DNA of 64,000 nucleotides from Verrucomicrobiota bacterium. GTDB taxonomy: Bacteria; Verrucomicrobiota; Verrucomicrobiia; Limisphaerales; J093. Under the pieces are notes generated by a model that was not told the origin of the DNA, did no database searches, and saw only the letters and a program-made list of their open reading frames with translations. The stretch is from positions 124,001 through 188,000 of the forward strand of contig JADJWF010000005.1 in NCBI GenBank assembly GCA_016716505.1, given 5' to 3'. The position numbers and the translations under genes were made by a program. Every line of letters starts with the position of its first letter. The stretch's first letter is position 1. Positions 61,701-64,000 of this stretch are shown one piece after another.

Positions 61701-64000
61701 ACGTTGCGGTTCACTTTCGCCAGGTAGCGGCCGGGCGGCAGCCCGGGCGAGAAGTCGAGCCGCGCCACCGTGGTGCCCGGCGGCATGGAGAACGCGCCGG
61801 CCATGCGCACGTCGTCCGCCGTGCCGAACTGGTTGTCCGGCCCGGGCGCATGGACGGAAAGGCCCAGCGCCACCGATGCGGGAATCATCGGCGCGCTGAA
61901 GGTGACCTCGAGCGACCGCCCGGCGGCGATGCCGCCCGCCGTCGGCCGCACCTGGGCGACCCGCGGCCGCTGCAGTTCGAAGGTCCATTCGGTGCTCCCC
62001 GGCATGGCGTTGCCCGCCGGGTCGGCGAGGCCGGCTGCCAGCACCACGCGATAGCGGCCCGAGGCCAGGCCGAGGCCGAAGTCCAGCGTCACGCCCGGCA
62101 GGCCCGGACGGTAGTTCACCGTGCCGCGCGTGATCTCCACGTCGTCGGCGGTGCGATGCTGGCCGTCCGCACCGGCCTCGAAGAGGCGCAGCGCGCCGGC
62201 AGTGACGCCAGCGGGGTTGAGCGGCTCGCTCAGCACGGCGGCCACCTGGGTCAGGACGCCGCCCTCCAGCACCGCGCCGAAGCCGGGCACCACCTGCCGC
62301 ACCTCGGGCGCGGTGGCGTCGCCGGTGAGAGTGAGCACCAGCTCGGCGCTCTCGCCCACGTTGCCGCCGGTGTCGGTGGCCCGGGCGCGCAGCCGGACGG
62401 TGGTGCGCTCGGCGCTCCGGCGCGGCATGAGCACGGCAAAGTCATAGGGCGCCATCGTGTCCGTCGCGGCCAGCACGCCGTCCACGAACAGCTCGACCCG
62501 CGCCACGCCCACGTCGTCGGCCGCGTCGGCCACGAACACGCCCACGCGGCCCTCCTCGGCCAGGCCGCCCACATAGGGCGAGCGCAGCGTGACCGTGGGC
62601 GGGCGGCCGAAGCGGTCGGCCTCCGCATGACGGATGACGGTGAGGCCCGCCGGGCCGTCGGCCACGAGGGCAAAGTTGCCGCTGAGGACCAGCGCCTCGG
62701 CGCGGCCGGGCGTGGGATGTTGCGTATCAAAGCGCAGCCCGGCGCCGTTGGGCCGGAGGTCGAACACCTGCACGTCGTGCGCGCCGTCGTCGGTGCTGTT
62801 GGGGTCGCTGGCGGCGATGCCCCGGCCCGTGCCGTCGGGCACGATCTGCTTCCAACCGAACTGGCCGTCGAAGTGGTTGGGCAGCGATCTCAAACTTCCG
62901 CCCGCCAGATCGAACACCGCCACGCCGGCCGTGTGGGTCGCGTAGAGCCGGTCGCCCGCCGCGCCCAGGCGCAGCCGACGCCCGCCCGCGCCCCGGCCGC
63001 CCTCGTAGTCCGCGGCGGCCATCTGGCTCAGGTTGATGCCGTTGACCTGCCAGCGCGTCACCTGGAGGCCGGAGCCGAACTGCGAAAGACTCAGCGCGAA
63101 CACCTCCGTGCCCACGACCAGCAGGTCCTCGACCGGCCCGCCGGTGGAAGCCTCGGATAGCGGCGTGCCGGTGCCGGGGTCCACCACGACGATGCGCCCG
63201 CTCTGCAGGCCGACGAAGCCGAAGCCCGCTCCGGCGGCGACGGCCGTGACCGGCGCGCCGAAACCGCGCAGGCCCGGCGCGGCGAGATTCGGCAGTGTGC
63301 TCAAATCCACCAGGGCCACGCCCTGTTCGCCCAGGCCCACCAGCAGGCGGTTGCCCGCGCCGGCGACGCTGCGCGGCTGGCCGGGCAGTTGGAGCCGGCC
63401 CACGAGCGCCGGGATGGCCGGGTTCAGCACGTTGAAGACGCTCACGCCCTGGCTGTCCGCCACCGCCGCCAGATCGCCCACCACGGCGACATCCCACGCG
63501 TAGCCGGGCGTGGGCGCGCCGGCCACCATGCCCAGCGGCTCGGCGGTGGCGCCGTTCACGGGCGTGCCCGCCAGCGCCTCGGCCAGGTCGCTCACGCCGT
63601 CGTCGTCGGTGTCCGCCTTGTTCGGGTTGCTGCCCAGCACCTCCTCGGCGAAGTCCGTCAGGCCATCACCGTCCGTGTCCGGGCCGGTGAGCGGGCGCAA
63701 GATGATGTCGCCGAGCGACAGCCGCGAGCCGCTCTGGCCGGTGGTGAAGTCGAACGTGCCGCCGAACCGGCCGTCATCCGTGACGATGGCGATGCGGTAG
63801 CGGGTCTCCGCCGCCAACTGCCGCGGCTGCGGAAAGAGCTCGGGCCCGCGCCCGCGCCGGCCGCGCACCTGCGCGCCGGTCTCCAAGTTCTGCCGCCAGA
63901 AATAGAACGCACCGGTCACCAGCGAGCGTGTCGGCCCGTCGGCGTGCAGGGCCGCGCCGCGCCGGCTGTCCGACACTTCCAGCGCCACCTCCGGCTCCCC
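58724..64000 (-). CDS. Giant exported multidomain protein, 5' end outside the window
   Basis: The frame is open to the right edge (64000), so the N-terminus, including any signal peptide, lies outside. In order from the right: a Ca-binding thrombospondin-3-like segment (about 63600-63690, DTDGDGLTD and DTDDDGVSD); an LVIVD-type propeller (about 62640-63530); two or three Big/SbsA-like Ig domains (about 61650-62640, with RPTAGGIAAGRSLEVTFSAPM); beta-rich pre-peptidase-like domains (about 60300-61650); and a C-terminal repeat region in which phrases like RWDGTLWTTLGSGV recur. A nine-glycine run lies near 58929-58960. It lacks the FYR tail. Function is probably surface adhesion or display; no enzyme motif is visible. 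Confidence 0.83.
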   Translation of the reverse strand, partial: GEPEVALEVSDSRRGAALHADGPTRSLVTGAFYFWRQNLETGAQVRGRRGRGPELFPQPRQLAAETRYRIAIVTDDGRFGGTFDFTTGQSGSRLSLGDIILRPLTGPDTDGDGLTDFAEEVLGSNPNKADTDDDGVSDLAEALAGTPVNGATAEPLGMVAGAPTPGYAWDVAVVGDLAAVADSQGVSVFNVLNPAIPALVGRLQLPGQPRSVAGAGNRLLVGLGEQGVALVDLSTLPNLAAPGLRGFGAPVTAVAAGAGFGFVGLQSGRIVVVDPGTGTPLSEASTGGPVEDLLVVGTEVFALSLSQFGSGLQVTRWQVNGINLSQMAAADYEGGRGAGGRRLRLGAAGDRLYATHTAGVAVFDLAGGSLRSLPNHFDGQFGWKQIVPDGTGRGIAASDPNSTDDGAHDVQVFDLRPNGAGLRFDTQHPTPGRAEALVLSGNFALVADGPAGLTVIRHAEADRFGRPPTVTLRSPYVGGLAEEGRVGVFVADAADDVGVARVELFVDGVLAATDTMAPYDFAVLMPRRSAERTTVRLRARATDTGGNVGESAELVLTLTGDATAPEVRQVVPGFGAVLEGGVLTQVAAVLSEPLNPAGVTAGALRLFEAGADGQHRTADDVEITRGTVNYRPGLPGVTLDFGLGLASGRYRVVLAAGLADPAGNAMPGSTEWTFELQRPRVAQVRPTAGGIAAGRSLEVTFSAPMIPASVALGLSVHAPGPDNQFGTADDVRMAGAFSMPPGTTVARLDFSPGLPPGRYLAKVNRNVADGAGNTLAADVAWDFQVVHLNLGTGAVNQSGTLAGPFAADEFLLLVSGNSPVAISNPNRLEITLFAPDGSVLVRDNRDFFKAPVAGDGPHVLRVAKGDGNFTQGYALQLNRFTTRTFAHALSGAAPQTFTGRSSQNLADEDIFELTAEPGASYFIEPLGATFPCPHRWSVFDPAGVPVLLNASICTQGGALVETPAGGVIRVVMEAARNGVQARLRVTRGQERIVDFNLTAYIPGTTPQIYSPSLDLFPGDTGVIRFNVPAGAQFSFARSDGPGCLPWRLTGPDGAVLFAADCPEVALPDTSAGGVFTLRVRNNTTLRQFYRVLVRPVIERVFDLVDLTDGAVHRFAPASDINGPGSRDVHRFLLPGDVPVVFGLGRWSGPHLWELQDTAGRRIFGPVNSWAERVQTVSVSAGEYQLILTGTVNSTGFSSGYWIVAGRPGVETTTHDLRTSRLLEVREDNSLPGHRRVIEVDLDADQVVEINFGAGDEGCEQGLAFRFLAPDGSVCLETQSGECGRNGVLQLGAAGRYRAEIVAEPDARPQGWWLRIERSRLAAGQWLPLPGAEQMPALNATDFNEGGMALLVRDGGGTLAQTEIFLAGRFGGQTLIGRLHNGVWQTLGAATRPAGGGFSTLPVINAIVHDGTALYVAGNFTEINGAPTPGVARWDGTLWTTLGSGVRVTDTEWFGELYEVKDLAFVDGQLYAAGRFRVAGGVQTFNLARWDPVRAEWNKVAGPLFSEHLDGVGGQRGPNDFGEVPLSLATLGDTLFIAGTYQFPSRNVGAWRNHRFADGLGGGVMESTFNPGEARLVRTANGLAYFQGNFRRAGVLSGNVEVDGFAVWTGTEWRRAPTLLPFHNSTRDFAVDGDRIAVGGSFNRVNNDFFGRPEEERDSIPVNGVALWDGAVWRSPGLGVQLDLEGGGGGGGGGEGLAGLAPARGGVALHDNGAEPPRLLPPGEVNRLQLAGRRLYVTGRFTHAGGQPSPPLAVWESAP

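Noticed and set aside
60551..63160. Long plus-strand open frame (869 codons) opposite the giant exported protein
   Set aside because: Arg/His/Gly/Ala-rich antisense of the repeat protein; the minus frame shows coherent Ig, LVIVD and Ca-binding domains.

Overview
The window is a GC-rich chromosomal segment that reads as ordinary, gene-dense bacterial core and accessory DNA with no phage, transposon, rRNA, tRNA or CRISPR array that I could recognise. Several traits point to the Verrucomicrobiota, probably a Limisphaera/Pedosphaera-type lineage. These are a pgk-tpiA-secG operon, an H-X9-DG type prepilin-like protein, a PEP-CTERM tailed protease, exported Gfo/Idh/MocA and xylose-isomerase-like proteins, a Planctomycete-type cytochrome c, very large exported repeat proteins, and a recurrent C-terminal tail ending in FYR. 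The assignment is inference from protein families; no phylogeny was run.

Layout. 1-2640: the glycolysis/secretion operon pgk-tpiA-secG (minus), closed by a hairpin terminator. 2886-5081: a divergent DsbD/ScsB-type thiol-disulfide transporter. 5132-6259: a KsgA/PmtA-like methyltransferase and a solitary RelE-like protein. 6495-10473: a coupled pair, an ADP-forming acyl-CoA synthetase followed one base later by a CoA-transferase/hydrolase fused to a GNAT acetyltransferase. 10751-11656: a trypsin-like protease with a PEP-CTERM tail. 11951-13247: an ECF sigma factor, a small membrane protein and a Spy-like protein, all overlapping by four bases. 13345-15456: an exported sugar oxidoreductase/isomerase pair. 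15457-16101 holds no supported gene. 16102-18734: a flavin halogenase-like oxidoreductase and a glycosyltransferase. 18946-21366: an S9 (DPP IV-type) peptidase carrying a VHL-like beta domain.

21391-38760 is a long minus-strand block: metX, a membrane protein, speA, a LarA-type racemase/epimerase, an SDR dehydrogenase, a divergent transketolase, a membrane spermidine-synthase-like protein with a C-terminal helical region, and a subtilase of about 1870 residues with FG-GAP-like and cadherin/Ig-like repeats. 38884-39282 is a small conserved-looking hypothetical gene. 39555-47622 is a plus-strand block: an exported GDPD/glycoside-hydrolase fusion, an iron-type alcohol dehydrogenase overlapping an aldehyde dehydrogenase, a NYN-domain protein of different base composition preceded by a terminator-like hairpin, and a PuuA-like glutamine synthetase.

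47996-52276 (minus) holds a GH140-like hydrolase, an OmpA/MotB-type protein, an Hsp15-like S4 protein and a PhoPQ-related exported hydrolase. 52574-56000 (plus) holds a Planctomycete-type cytochrome c with a strong terminator, a Tat-exported aldo/keto reductase and 6-phosphogluconate dehydrogenase. 56178-64000 (minus) holds a prepilin-like protein, a PQQ-type beta-propeller and a giant exported protein that runs off the right edge.

Together the genes suggest a heterotroph specialised in sugar, sugar-acid and polysaccharide breakdown: central carbon enzymes (pgk, tpiA, transketolase, gnd), exported carbohydrate-active and redox proteins, alcohol/aldehyde oxidation, and acetyl-CoA/acetate interconversion. 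The most unusual items are the VHL-like domain inside a peptidase, the synthetase/CoA-transferase-GNAT pair, the GDPD-glycoside hydrolase fusion, the LarA/SDR/transketolase cluster, and the NYN gene sitting behind a terminator-like hairpin.
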